From Riptortus pedestris (lineage: Eukaryota; Arthropoda; Insecta; Hemiptera; Alydidae), in contig CM032230.1 in NCBI GenBank assembly GCA_019009955.1, positions 33,032,001-33,096,000 of the forward strand: 64,000 bases of DNA. The letters are read 5' to 3'. The position numbers and the translations under genes were made by a program. Position 1 is the first letter of the stretch. Each line of letters starts with the position of its first letter. The notes below the pieces were generated by a model. It made no database searches. It saw nothing but the letters and a program-made list of their open reading frames with translations, and was not told where the DNA came from. Below, piece by piece: positions 10,980 through 23,687 of the stretch.

Positions 10980-12430
10980 TTAAAAGCCACCTATTTGACA
11001 TGCATTCGGCATATGAGGCTCCTGATTGTAGTAACATTTAATGAAGTCTGCTCCTCTTTCTGCTATCATAATTGTTGGTGCATTGGTATTTCCTCCTGGC
11101 ACAAAAGGCATGACTGAGGCATCAATAACTCGTATATTCTGCAGTCCGCGTATTCTTAACCTGGGATTTACTACCGAAGTATTGTCAGTTGGTGGACCCA
11201 TTTTGCATGTACCACAAGGGTGATAAATAGTTGAAGTGTAAGTCTGTACAATGCATCTATACCAATCATAACTGTATAGTGAGTGATTTGTGCAGCCGGT
11301 ATAATATTCTGTGACAAGCTGAGCATTGTATCTTTGTAATGCACTAGTATTGGCAACTGCTGAAACATATTGAGCTGCTTGTATAGCTACTTCCATATCG
11401 GGAAACGTTGCCATATAGTTAGTATTTATCAGAGGTGCAGTGTATGGATCAATAGATTGTAATGTAACATTTCCACGACTTCTTGGATGCAGTACAAGCG
11501 CTAATCCAAACCACAAGCTAACATTACTTTGAACATACGAGACATAGGAAGTAAAATGAATTTCTATATCTGGATAATCTAGACTTCGGTTGGTATAGGA
11601 GGAATTCAACCATCCCAAAGCCTCTATCCCTGCAGGAACAGTTAATGGACCAGTTCCATTTGGCTGTGAGTAGTCAATAATTGCTCCTATGTTGTCATAT
11701 GGCTGACTATTTATGCCAGCAGGGGAATTTGTCCTGTAGTAAACTGGCGTACCAAAATGATCCTGAAGGTTTTGCCCAACTGGCAGATCCTGTACCACTG
11801 GTATATTGAATCTTCTGAGCTCTTCTCTAGGCCCTACACCAGAGAGCATGAGAAGTTGTGGAGTGTTGATAGCACCTGCTGAAAGTATTATTTCCATCCT
11901 AGCTGATACGTTGTACTCCCTGTTGTCTCGAACGAATGTTACACTCACTGCTCGAACCCCATCAAAATTTACTCTTGTAACGAGTGATCCTTCTGCAACA
12001 TGGAGGTTCGGCCTATTCCTTGCGGGTCTTAGGTATGCTCTCCCAGCTGAACACCTTGATCCATTTCGTAGAGTTCCCTCCAAAACACTGAATCCCGTTT
12101 GATTTCGGGCATTGTAATCCGTTACAGGAAATCCTAATTCAACACCAGCATTGAGGTAGGCTTGCAGAAGGGGTGTATGGTAGTTAGGTGGTGAAACTGT
12201 AAGAGGTCCTCCTGTCCCATGATAAACTGTATCCGCTGCTAACTGGGGGTTGGCTGCATCCTCAGCCATTTTAAAATATGGCAGTACATTGCTATATGAC
12301 CAGTTACTATTTCCCATCTCTTCCCAACCATCGTAATCTCTTCTGTTCCCTCTGGCATATACCATAAAGTTGATAGTGCTGCTCCCACCTATGACTCTTC
12401 CTCTAGGATAGACACATTTTCCTCCAGATG
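10980..12430 (-). CDS. GMC copy 1, coding exon 3 (most of the enzyme)
   Basis: The exon starts after the acceptor TTTTTTGCAG|CATCTGG. The two bases CA complete a split Ala codon from exon 2. Residues 113-595 follow: the rest of the FAD domain, the substrate-binding domain and the catalytic C-terminus ending CQIGGF-stop. The frame is open throughout. Confidence 0.92.
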
Positions 12431-15400
12431 CTGCAAAAAATACAAAATATTACTACGGTTATATAATATAAAAACTAGATAGTTTAATTTTATTGAATTC
12501 AAAAATTCTAGCTCACTAAATTAGAATAACAGTGAACAGGGATCAACAACACAATGGGAAATTAAATCCTCAAAATGTAAGCCTCCATGCTCTAAGTAAA
12601 GGAATTCTTCAGTTTAAGAAGCTGTTTATAAATTAATCAGAATATTATTGGCTCAAAAGCCCATGTAGAACCAGGAACTTTGTTGGTGGTTGGGTGGGGG
12701 AGTTTTCAAGGAGTCAGTTTGAGACATTTTGTGCAATAGTTTGATCGCTATACAATCTCAATATTTCTTAGCTACTAAATAAACTGTCTCACAACGCTGA
12801 GAGGCTCCAGGATGAACTGTCTGCCAACTTATATATAACCACACAGGAATATAAAATTTATCTGTGGTATTTGCGGTCTCAAACCTGCCATATACAGATA
12901 TAGTTTAAAGTGTTTTCACCCACTATGTCACCAGCTCTACTACTAATTGATATTTTCTTGTGTAGTGAATGTGTTGCCAATCTACAATACTCAGCCAACC
13001 AGCACTTGGTGGGTAGAGAATATAAATATTTAATAACTTCTCCATAAATATTTTATTTGTATTACTCTCATATGGATGAATGTGATGCTAATTTGGCATT
13101 TCTTAACGATCAATAATCCAATTGTAAATTTATTTGGAGGTCAGGAATAATTGAAAAACCTGGTGAGTCTCAATGGTCACTTTTTGGACAACACGGATTT
13201 AGATATATTGGTACAAGTACTAGCTAGAGGTTAATATTACAAATTTAGATGAGGCCTTCATTTGAAAGCCTATTATTCCTGGTACCTCGGTGATCTAAAT
13301 TTAAGGATGGTCTCAGGCGGGATGAAAGACTGTTGAAAATAATGAAAACCCAGTAGTAGTAACTAGAACAAAAATCATTCAGTTCTTGATGATGATGGGC
13401 AAGAAATGGGGCACACAGGCAGACAAAAACTCTTATTTTGTCTCCATTAGTAATGATTTGAACTACAGAATCATTGGCCTTTTTGGAGATCCAATAGAAA
13501 TGCAGACAAACCTTAGAAGCTATATCGATCAAGATAAATACCAAAGCATGCTCTGGGTTGAACTGTTGTTGTGTAGTTCCAATCCACATCTGTTCCCCAG
13601 AGGTATCTACTCAATAGAGGAGTATCAGTTTCCACTGTTTCATCATGGCCTGCCTCCAGCAGCAGTATAGTCCAATTGGATATTTCTGAAAGTCTGTTAG
13701 CCAACACACAACCTGCACAAGAATGAGAAATATATTTAAATAATAGTCACTACTGAAGAGAGTTGACCTTATGTGGTCAATGGAGAGAATTTGTTGGGCC
13801 GATAATGAAGGCCTGAAAACAAACAAATTTTGCCTAATTTTGTTTCTTTGACTGAAGCCCAACGATCTCTTCTTATTTTAATAATATTTAAATTTATCTA
13901 TTATTCTTACAAAAGTTATAAAAACAAGAAGTTCAGTTCAAAATCTCATGATACATTTATATCGCCTCATAGCGAATGCTCCAAATAAATAGATAAATGA
14001 TGTTACATTTAACTAAATGGCATAATGAACTATACTGGCCAATTTACTTACATAACTTTCTATCCTTATTGTAAGGGTGTGCGTTTAGCTTTTGCGGTAA
14101 TAATAATACATGTCGGCACCAAAAAGGCGGGAAGCTTTTTAAAGGCAAGAATAAGAGAGCATTAGACTGAAATATTTACTATTTTTCTGGAAAGATGAGG
14201 GGACATAACACAAGTCACTATTTGAGTTCTCCAAAGAATCAAGTATATTGAATTGATTAAGCAACATATAATACACTTTATAGATATAGAGGTTGAACAA
14301 GAAACAAAAGGAAACTTAACTTTATAAAATAATTTAGCGGCAAGCCAATAATATATATACAATAGAATGATCGATCGGTCCTATATTGTGAGCACTCATT
14401 TAATAATTTGCGTAGATAATGCTAGCATTATTAGAAGTAGGTACCTGCAGGAAACATATACTTTCCTTGAAGTGGAGTCTTCTTCCGTTGTTATTTTCTG
14501 TGTTCCCTATAAGATTCTGTCTTCTAGCTGGTTGCGGTGATCCGTATATGATGGTAGCTTTGCGGGAGATGAAAGACTGACTGTAACGGGTGAATCCCAA
14601 CTGAGCGGTAATCTATGAAGCGGTGTACACACGTTATTGTAGCGGAGCAAACAACCCCGGAGAGGGGCAAAGCCCCACTGGCCGTAGAAACGACCCCGGA
14701 GAGGGTCGATGCTCAACTGACTGTATCTTTGTAACTAGCCGGTGCCTTCTTGAGCTGCAACGTAGTTTCCGCTGTAGACCACAGCCTTGGTGATCTGCAT
14801 GTGTGTGGCGGGTTTGTGAACTCAGTGAGCGCAGGAAATTCAAATTCAAATGACGACTGAACACTTATTTTTCTTTAAATTTCATAGTCACTTTTTCAGG
14901 TGAGTAGTACTAATTTAACACGAGATTTCAACAGACTTCCTTTAAGGGGAATCTGCTATTAAGGTTGTACTTTGACGCGATTTTCAAAAAAATTTCCTCA
15001 AATATCCGTCGATCCTACCCAGAAAATGACAAAAATGAGGTCCGTTCAAAACTTCATATATATTTTATTTATTTATTTATCTGTTAACGCTCAATTTCTG
15101 TGTGATCGTTACCAAAATCGACATTTAAAAGTTTTATGTAAAAATAAAGATCGATTTTGTTAATGGCTGAAATCCGACCTGTAGGAGGGGGGGGGGGTAT
15201 AGAGGAGGAATACCTCCTTTATTATACGTCTGGTCGAAAAAGTGTTAAGAACCACCCTTATTGTGTATTTAATGTTCTATAAATGTTGTTACCTACGTTT
15301 TTTTCATTATCTTGATTATTAACCCAGATAATTGCCAGATAATTCTTCAAACCCTCACTTTTTGTCATAGTACTTTAAAAATAAGATAATATATTATGAA

Positions 15401-16044
15401 ACGTAATATACTAAATAATACTTTCAACAGACCTTTATCATATGAGATACATGCAAATAGTTAGCATGATGGTGTTATCAATTAAGATTGTATTGACCTC
15501 CCACTTCTACTCATTGGATTTTATTTTTGGAAATAGAGAATATATGCTGAGTTTAGAACAGTGTGTCATTTCAAGATGTGAGAAATCTGCTTAGTTTACG
15601 CTGCCCATTCTTGACCAAATTCCATTAGCACATTTTCCTTATAAGAAGCTATTAAATGATCTGGTTTAATCGACCTTTTATAAATCGATATGTTAAATAT
15701 TAGAACATGTCGGTTGAAATAAATCCCAAATATTTGATTTTACATATGGAAAATGTTTTACAAAGAAGAAACTCAAATGAATTGACACCCTGATGTTATA
15801 AGGGTCATCTGCTGCAACGTTTTAATTAATAAGTCATTTACAAAATATTTTTATTACCATTATTGGCTCACGCCTTACCTGCACTGCCTCCACCGACTAT
15901 TACAAAATCATACTCATGATGAAGAAGCCCAGTACGAATGTCTTGTGCTCTAAGATTTGGATCTATAGATGGATAATTGTAATATGCAACGCTAGCAATG
16001 AGCAAGTACAAATAGTTCATAAATCTGCTATTTGCCGTGGACAT
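10980..16044 (-). CDS. GMC oxidoreductase (glucose-dehydrogenase type), copy 1
   Basis: Three coding exons on the minus strand (16044-15879, 13712-13542, 12430-10980) join to 595 aa, the usual length of insect GMC enzymes. These FAD flavoproteins oxidise alcohols or sugars, or lack a known substrate; the substrate cannot be read here. The sequence has a weakly hydrophobic N-terminus ([15 protein letters not shown], a possible signal peptide) and the FAD-binding [12 protein letters not shown] at 45-56. GMC signature 1 lies around residue 126 ([14 protein letters not shown]), and signature 2 is [18 protein letters not shown]. The C-terminal active-site region has [10 protein letters not shown] and [14 protein letters not shown], with His and Asn in the catalytic positions. 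ATG 16042-16044 is chosen because an acceptor (AG at 16051-16052) precedes it by 6 bases. Many N-x-S/T sites suggest secretion. A TTTATT (AATAAA on this strand) at 10842-10847 could be the poly(A) signal. Confidence 0.92.
13542..13712 (-). CDS. GMC copy 1, coding exon 2
   Basis: Acceptor CTTGTGCAG|GT and donor TGCTTTG|GTATTT bound 171 bases. It encodes [10 protein letters not shown] to QPRACF, the ADP-binding helix, beta strand ([11 protein letters not shown]) and following loop typical of GMC enzymes. The split codons on both sides fit exons 1 and 3. Confidence 0.88.
14070..14863. mobile_element. Solo LTR (794 bp) in intron 1 of GMC copy 1
   Basis: The segment begins TG (TGTAAGGGTGTGCG) and ends CA (GACTGAACA). 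It is flanked by a 5-bp direct repeat CTTAT (14065-14069 and 14864-14868). The duplicated locus has the empty site with one CTTAT (ATCCTTATTTTTCTTC near 30845-30862). TG...CA ends and a 5-bp duplication are the hallmarks of an LTR retrotransposon left as a solo LTR. A GC-rich part with two similar CCCCGGAGAGGG stretches lies at about 14655-14708. No internal retroelement gene is present. Confidence 0.8.
14930..15620 (+). repeat. Family A repeat in intron 1 of GMC copy 1
   Basis: It runs from a degenerate left end (GACTTCCTTTAAGGGG) through the GATCCTACCCAG, GGGG-run and TTAAGATTGTATTGAC segments to the right end TCTGCTTAGTTTACGCTGCC. Copy 2 has the same insertion but lacks about 275 bp of its middle (junction near 31140), so the insertion predates the duplication. 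Confidence 0.65.
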
Positions 16045-16050
16045 TTCTAC
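15879..16050 (-). CDS. GMC copy 1, exon with start codon
   Basis: It begins six bases before ATG after the acceptor CAATTTGCAG and ends at GGCAGTGCAG|GTAAGG. It encodes the N-terminal hydrophobic stretch and the GGGSAG nucleotide-binding loop. The acceptor implies at least one upstream untranslated exon. Confidence 0.88.
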
Positions 16051-16233
16051 CTGCAAATTGAATTATATTAGAAATGTCAAAAAAACAATAACAATTCTTA
16101 AACATACAATCCGATTGCTTCTGTCCCAGCAAAGCAACGTTCTTAACGACTTCCTATACACTATTACGGCTTTCAAAATAAATACATTTTTTTTGTTTAC
16201 ATCCATTTTGTGCTACAGAGGCTCATTGTGGCC

Positions 16234-16397
16234 AGTGATCTACAGGTAACCTCCCTTCTCTATCCAGGATTGGACTAAGGATTTTATTTAGAGTTCGTCA
16301 CTAAAAAAATTCCTATTACCCAAACCGGGATCGAACCCATGACTCTAGAGGTTTACCAAGTTTATTAAGACCATCGCCCCTAACTTACGGCTTTCAA
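16234..16397 (-). mobile_element. SINE insertion specific to GMC copy 1
   Basis: It has the same body motifs as the SINE at 7504 (CTACAGGTAACC, GGACTAAGGATTTTATTTAG, GGGATCGAACCC). The corresponding site in copy 2 (around 31955) is uninterrupted: TATTGTGGCC runs straight into TAATTCAGA. The head is diverged and no clean target duplication was seen. Confidence 0.7.
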
Positions 16398-17481
16398 TAA
16401 TTCAGTATGAAATTCGCTAATAGTTACTTAACAACCCTATTTCTATACTTATGTAAATGCAACTCCACATTTAAACTTCTGGAGAGAATAGTTATATATA
16501 TATTTAGTTTTTCCCCCATATATTTTTGAGTCTTACCTAAGAAACAATATTCGTCTCTAGGTTTACTACAGGATGACAATCCAGAATTTTATTATATCTT
16601 TTCTATTAATGGTAAGACGACATAATCACCTTTATAATTTGATAGATCATGACACTCATTAGATTCAATGAACGACATATTCAGCGAACTCACACATATA
16701 GTATAATTAATGCACAAAAAAACAAAAAAAACAAACAAAAAAAACATTTTCAGCATATAATGAAAATGAAGTTTTTTTAGTGCTTAAGGTGATCCAAACT
16801 TTATTTTTCTACGAGACACCATTTTATAACAGCGTAAGTAAAAGTCCTTCAATATTCCTACAATCGCTGGATATTATTTCAAGGGTATTAAACGTGAATG
16901 ACTGTACAATGTTACAGAACATTCGTCTTGTGAGATAAAAATGCAGTGATTATTTAGTACATATATTAAGCCAATCTTTATCTTAATTGTAAATACCTGT
17001 TTCTGTGCATTAAAATAGAATTGTAGTACACTATCTATGCCTTTCCATGATAAATCATAATACAGTTTACACATATTTCCCACGTTTATAGTAGGGGGGT
17101 TGGTTTAAATCATTTGGAATTACTAATAATTAATAATTTGAACTTAAAAGTTACGGCGACATTTAATTTAGACGTACATCGTTTGACACTATTTCTAGTT
17201 CTATCTCCATTAGTTTTTACATAAACTAATACTATTTATTTCATTTGATTTGAATCCATGATTATTAATTAGTTAATCCCAGAGGGCAATGAATCCGTCA
17301 AATAAACAAGATCTGACCATTACTTCCACCGCTATTGAAGGATAAAGAAGACAGACATATTCCCAATTCATAAACACTAAGACTCATTATTGGTTTTCAG
17401 AAGTCACCAACAAATGCTACTAACATTCTTCAGTTATACGTTTTCATGTTGGCGTGAAATAACATATTTATGAAAAGTTAC

Positions 17482-17560
17482 CTGTGTTGCGAACCGTGTG
17501 AAGAGCTGAATCTAATAGACCCTAAACCCTTGAGTGGTTAGGCCTAACTTTGCTAAATAA
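17482..17560 (-). other. Possible untranslated first exon of GMC copy 1
   Basis: On the minus strand CGCAACACAG|GTAACT is a good donor at 17482, in a 17250-17660 stretch that is very well conserved with copy 2 (donor at 33019). The GMC coding exon needs an upstream exon. There is no transcript evidence and the start is unknown. Confidence 0.25.
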
Positions 17561-17849
17561 TGTGGCCATAATTTTTCTTCAGCTATCACCTTAAGCTTTG
17601 TGGTATCTATTTAGGTCGGAACATTTAGCTTGTAGTTATTTCTTAGTTAATGCCACTTTCCAGTAACCGTAGGACAGGGAATGTTTGTGAAATCTATTTG
17701 AGATTAGATAAATTACAAAATATGGATGTTTGTTTTTATTCTGCTACTAATCGTTCAAACCTGAGGCCAGACTAAATGATATGAGATGACCGATCGAATA
17801 TTATTGGAAGATCTTCAATACAGTTCATGTTAATATGAATTTAATAATT

Positions 17850-18470
17850 TTATTTATTGTAATCATAAGTTCATTATGAAAGGAGCAATTCCGTATATTA
17901 TAATCTCATAAATTCATTATAACAGGAGCAAAATTCCATGTATTGTAATCATAAGTTCAATATGTAAGGAGCAATTCCATATATTGTAATCATACGTTCA
18001 GAATTAAAAGGAGCAAATCAATATATTGTAATCATAAATTCAGAATTAAAAGGAGGAATTCCGTATATTGTAATCATAAGTTCTTATGTAAGGAGCAATT
18101 CCATATATTGTAATCATAAGTTCATTATAATAGGAGCAATTCCATACATTGTAATCATAAGTTCAGTATTAAAAGGATCAATTCCATAAATTGCAATCAT
18201 AAGTTTATTATGAAAGGAGCAATTCCGTATATTCTATTCGTAAGTTCATTATAATAGGAGCAATTCCATACATTGTAATCATAAGTTCAGTATTAAATGG
18301 AGCAATTCCATATATTGCAATCGTAAGTTTATAATGAAAGGAGCAAATTTCCATATATTGTAATCTTAAGTTCATTATGAAAGGAGCAATTCCATATATT
18401 GTAATCATAAGCAATTCCATATATTACAAAGGAGTATTTCCACATATTGTAATCATAAGTTGATTATTTA
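17850..18470. repeat. 41-43-bp minisatellite, about 14 units
   Basis: The unit reads TTGTAATCATAAGTTCATTA followed by TGAAAGGAGCAATTCCATATA with small variations. About 14 units are present here and about 7 in copy 2. Several units share the same internal variants, as expected from repeat expansion. A 70-codon frame across it is a by-product of the period. Confidence 0.88.
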
Positions 18471-18734
18471 TATGAATTAAATAACTTACTTGAACGTACC
18501 TCACGAAGTAAAGGTTCATTGAAAACAATATTTGTAATTTGACCCTAGAATGAAGTAGTTAATGATATAACAGCTTACCATTAATATGACATAATTACGA
18601 ATGGGAGGTTTACTAAGCACTTAAAACTAAAGTATCCAAATATCAAAATGGATTTAGAGAGTGAATTCCGTTGTAATCCGATAATTATTAAATTATCAGG
18701 AAACCGACAATTTTTGCGATTACAGAATTCCTTC

Positions 18735-18861
18735 TAGCAGATTTCCCTTAAGGGAGAATCAGTAATTGATGCTGTAATCATGACGAGTTTTTTGAAACAT
18801 GCCTTCAAATGTCCATCGATCCTACCTAGTAGATGACGAAAATAGGGTCCATTCAAAATTA

Positions 18862-18912
<51 letters not shown>

Positions 18913-19535
18913 ATCCACACTATATATATATGTATCTATCTTATCCACACACACACACTTGATATTTATATAGTTTCTCTATCAATGATATTAACCAAGA
19001 ATATTTGATGTTTTAAGTTTTTTGCCATCAGTGCAAATAACCCCACTTACCTACTAATGTTATATTAATATATATATATAGATCATCATATAGAACCACA
19101 TAAGTTTTCTCTAAACTTAAATACAAAAATATTGTTTTAAAGACTTCCTACTCTTGAATTATGGGAAGAACCACATGTAAACTTAAATCGTTTTGCAATG
19201 GAGAGAAAACATGTAAATTCGTTGTGCAATGACGCCATGAATTAAGATTTTACGTTCTTGTTTCGAAACTGTTTATTTGAACTATTCCATACTCGATATT
19301 TATCCGTTTCAGTCAACACTAGAAATAATATTTGCAATATAAATTTGGTGTTAGGTTTAAGTTTGAGCCAGTGTATTTACAAAGTCGTGGGTATTCCAAC
19401 ATGCAAGTGTGCAGGGTTCTTACTAAGGAAGGAATAGAGAATAAAGTGACAGATGAGGTCATCTGACATTTCAAAAATCGTGGGAAATCCGCCTAGTTAA
19501 AGCAGTGCTTCCCGTGGCGGAATCGTTTATGAATC
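18735..19535 (+). repeat. Family A repeat with (TA)n
   Basis: The left end is AGCAGATTTCCCTTAAGGG and the right end GGGAAATCCGCCTAGTTAAAG...GTGGCGGAAT. A (TA)n tract lies at about 18861-18911. The same insertion is in copy 2 (33965-34815). Confidence 0.6.
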
Positions 19536-20212
19536 ATCAGGGTAGGAACGAGATATCTGGTTTAACTCTGCCCTAAATCAACGTTGGCAGCTATCTTCCC
19601 CGTGTTGATATCGGCCACCTGGTGTTTCTAATAATATCACGACCTCGATAGGTTAAACCAGAACTCTTCAGAACTATAGTAACACGGGTGTCAGAAAGCT
19701 CCTTACCACGGACGTCTGAAATCAGAAGCAGGATAGTTGTTCACTGTAAAAATAGTAACAAAAAAATATTGAAAAATGTTACACACAGCGTATATTATCT
19801 GGTATATAATATACAAAATATTATATAAATAAAAAAATACATATCTTTCAACGGACCTTCTCTCTTAAAGTACCTGGAATTTTGCTGTAGAAGAAGAGTT
19901 TATTAATAATAAATTTAATTAGGCTAATGCTGCTTTTAATGTTCTTTTATTCTAAAATGGAATCTTCCTCTAAACATAATTTAACCCATATATTGAAGAT
20001 CTTTTTTCTTTATTTCTGGAGCCTCATCCTCAGGTATGAGGTATTTTTAGCTAATGAGATTGAACTTATGAAGCAGATTTCTCCAAAAATTTCTGGCGCT
20101 TGTCAACTGTTACTGCGACGATCAGCCATGTGACGGCGGTCTCCACCGAAAGGTTTGTTATCAAAAACCCGCCGGGTGGGTGGTTTATAAGGGAGGCCTG
20201 TTGTTTAAAGCA

Positions 20213-20920
20213 AGTCCGTCACGCAGGCGAATGCGTAAACTAAGCATATCCCACGAAGTTTTACAATAGTGAAAATCTGCCTAATAACAACGTAGTAGTA
20301 AGAAACCTCTAAACCTAAAACATTATTTAGGGCGTAATAACCCAGTAGTTTCTATAGCCCCAAAAAACAGTTGACCTAACCTCTGGGAGAAACTATTCAC
20401 GAGGGACGATGGTTATGGAAAACAGCCATAGTGCTCTCGGCGGAAAGTCCGAACATAGCCTACTGGTGGCCACACGCAGAATACAAATGCTAAAATATCC
20501 GGTGGTTTATTATTCCCAAGATACAGAATAAATGTATATAACAATATTTATAGTAAATTTAATTTGCAATAAGATTGTCTGTTTACAAATTTTCGGTCCG
20601 ACGTTTAGTGTAACGGAAAATGTTTCGAATTTTTCGAACCCCCCCTCCACTTGTCCGATTTTCAGCCGTTAACGAACTTGATCCTTTCTTTTTACTTAAA
20701 ACGACTAAATATCGAGTTTGGTAACGATCCAACATAAATTGCGACGCTAGAAGCGGTAAGAGACAAATATATATATATATATATATATTACAGGATTTTG
20801 AACGGAAATCATTTCGTCATCTCCTGGGTAGGATCGTGGACATTTGAAGAAAAATTTCGAAAATTCCGTCATGAGTACACAACCTCCAAAAAAAGCTGAT
20901 TTCCCTTAAGGGAAATCTGT
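20213..20920 (-). repeat. Family A repeat, inverted
   Basis: On the plus strand it starts AAGTCCGTCACGCAGG and ends at the 20-base perfect palindrome at 20898-20917 (half site GATTTCCCTT). It carries the subfamily segment with CTCTAAACC and GGCGGAAAG, and a (TA)n tract at 20767-20788. Confidence 0.65.
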
Positions 20921-20924
20921 ATTA

Positions 20925-21636
20925 AAATAGCGATATTTCGTTTCCTATTGCTTGTTCTCAGCAAATATGCACATAACAAAAATTGTTTACTTTGTCATTT
21001 GGAGTAACTTTTTTTACATACACTTTTGTCATATACCTAAGTATAAATGAGTTATACGTTAAAACTACTGCTGGAAGTCAACAATTTTATTTGGCACAAA
21101 AAAACTCAACCGAACTAAAACTATAAACTCAGCATGTGTATTAGTTACGAAAAACGCCTTCCTTATAATAAGCCATAGGGACGGGCAGGAGTGGGGTTTT
21201 AAGGGGTGCCTGAAATTAAAAATAGTGATTAATTTCTTTCCTATTGGGGTTTCGGCAAAAATGCCACATAACAACATTGTTTATTTTGTTATTTAGAGAA
21301 ATTTGCTCAACAATTCTTTTCAAATATGAACTACCGGGTAGCCTCACCTGGAAAAAGGAATGTTCAAATGTATGTTAATATTTTGTCCCTTAATAGTTCA
21401 AATCTATGGATAAATGCACAGAAACGGGAAATATGATAAATGTGAGACAGTGAGGTCTTAAATAAAAAATTAATTTTATATTAAAAAAATCCCACAGAAA
21501 CGACTGGTATTAACCCTAAACACTGGGACGGGCATATGTAAAATATTGTGCAAAGTAAAGCCCTTTTTGCCAAAAAATACCATCACCATTTTTTCAGCCT
21601 CAAATAGTATATTATAATATATATATAAATATATAT

Positions 21637-21668
<32 letters not shown>

Positions 21669-23635
21669 CTATTATAATATATATAGTATATAACAATAAA
21701 TCCTCAATATAGTATAATATAAAATTATATATATATATATATTATATTTTATATAAAAATTGTAACTCTGTCTGTACATTGATTTTTTTTTCGCGAAATA
21801 TTTCACGATAACTTTTTCGTTTCACATGTCATAGACACCATATCTGCATTTTGTTTCTTTCGTGTATGTTTGTTTTTTTGTTTGTTACCTTTTCACGCAT
21901 AAACGGCTGAACCGAATTTTTTATGAAACACTTGGTATGTATATATTACTACTAACCCAACTTAGACTTTAGGCTATAATATTTCTCTGAGACGAACAGG
22001 TGTGGGGGTTATAAGGAATCCTGAAATTAAAAATAGCGATATTTCGTTTTCTATTAATGTTTTTCGGCAAAATTGCACATTACAAAAGTTGTTTACTTTG
22101 TTATTTAGAGTAACTTTTTGTTATATACACTTTTGTCTTTTATCCGAAGTTTAAATGCGTTATACGCTAAAAATTATAGCGGGATGTCAACACTATTAAC
22201 CACGGACGTTTGCCAAAAATGACTCAACCGAACTAAATAAAACTCGGTATGTGTATTAGCAGTGAGGCCTTTATTATAATAAGCCATACCAACATTTCTA
22301 TGGACGGGCAGGAGTGGGGGTTATAAGGAAAGCCCTGAAATTAAAAATAGCGATATTTCGTTTCCTATTGGTGTTCCGCCTCAAATATAAACATACACAA
22401 AAAGTTGTTTATTTTGTTATTGGAGTAACTTTTGTTATATACACTTTTGTCGTATACCTAAGTATAAATGAGTTATACGTTAAAACATTAGCGGGAATCT
22501 AACGGCTGAACCGAACTTAACAATAAACTCGGTATGTCAATTAGCATTAATCTTCCATGATTATAAGTCAATATTAAAATTTATAGGTTCGAACGGGAGG
22601 GGGTTATAAGGGAGGCCTGAAATAAAAATTCACCATATTTACATGTATTAGAGACCGGGAAATATAAAAATATCGAAGACTGTGGAAGCCTTATCGAACA
22701 AAAAATTCTATTATTTGTTCATCCATTTACGGCTAAGACAGATTGATCAATCCTAAACACTGGGACGGGTAAATGTCAAAATCTTGTGCAATGTAAAGGC
22801 CTGCTAATAGTTCAAATAACATCACCAATTCAGCCTCAAATGAATATCCCGGGCGAAGCCGGTATCTGAGCTAGTATATAAAATAAAATTGTAACCTCTG
22901 TCTGTACATTGATTTTTTTTCGCGAAATTTCACGATAACTTTTCGTTTCACATGTCATAGACACCATAACTACATTTTGTTTCTTTCGTTTCTGTTTTTT
23001 TGTTTATTTGTTTGTTTGTTTGTTACCTTTTCACGCATAAACGGCTTGAACCAAATTTTATGAACCAAACTTGGTATTATATTACTACTAGCCAACTTAG
23101 ACTTTAGGCTATATAATATTCTCTAAGACGAAACAGGAGTGGGGGCTATTATAAGGGAGGCCTGAAATTAATTAATAGTGATATTTCGTTTCTTATTGTG
23201 GTTTCGGCAAATAATGCACATAACAAAAATTGTTCATTTTGTTATATAAGAAATTTTGCCTCAGCAATTCATTCCAATTTGAACTAAAGGGTACCTCACC
23301 TGGAAAAGTAATTCAAATCTACGTTAATTTACTTTGTCCTTATTTAAATTTTTTTACAAATCTATGCATACCCCTAATGCACAGGGAAACGGGAAAATAA
23401 TGACAATATGTAGGACAGTGAAGTCTTATCATAAAAAATTAAATTTTATTATTAACAAAATCCACAAAAACGACGGGTATTTAGCCCTAAACATTTTGTG
23501 ACGGGTAAAATGCCTCAAAATACTTCGTTTCCTGTTTGGGGATTTGCAAAGTAAAGCCTTGCCAAATAAAATACCATCACCATTCAGCCTCAAATTGAAT
23601 TTCCCGGGCGAAGCCGGGTATCTGAGCTAGTATTA

Positions 23636-23640
<5 letters not shown>
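20925..23640 (-). repeat. Three family B copies in a row
   Basis: Head-to-tail minus-strand units occupy about 20925-21605, 21756-22877 and 22885-23635. The second and third start with GTAACTCTGTCTGTACATTG-type sequence and end with the CCCGGGCGAAGCC hairpin and GAGCTAGTAT. They differ in length mainly by the number of internal ~295-bp units. AT-rich simple sequence lies between them (21610-21755 and 23640-23700). Confidence 0.6.

Positions 23641-23687
<47 letters not shown>

Larger units (their letters stand above)
10260..20085. repeat. Segmental duplication, copy 1 (about 9.8 kb)
   Basis: Homology to 26340-35360 in the same orientation begins inside a family B repeat at about 10260. It continues through the GMC gene, its upstream region and minisatellite. 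It fades near 20085, after the GCCTCATCCTCAGGTATGAGG motif. Long stretches are nearly identical. The differences are mainly discrete indels, described separately. The boundaries are estimated by eye to within about 50 bp. Confidence 0.85.

Noticed and set aside
11806..12102. 98-codon plus-strand frame, present in both duplication copies
   Set aside because: It is the antisense shadow of GMC exon 3.
18208..18420. 70-codon frame with repeated IYGIAPF-like units
   Set aside because: It is the translation of the 41-43-bp minisatellite.
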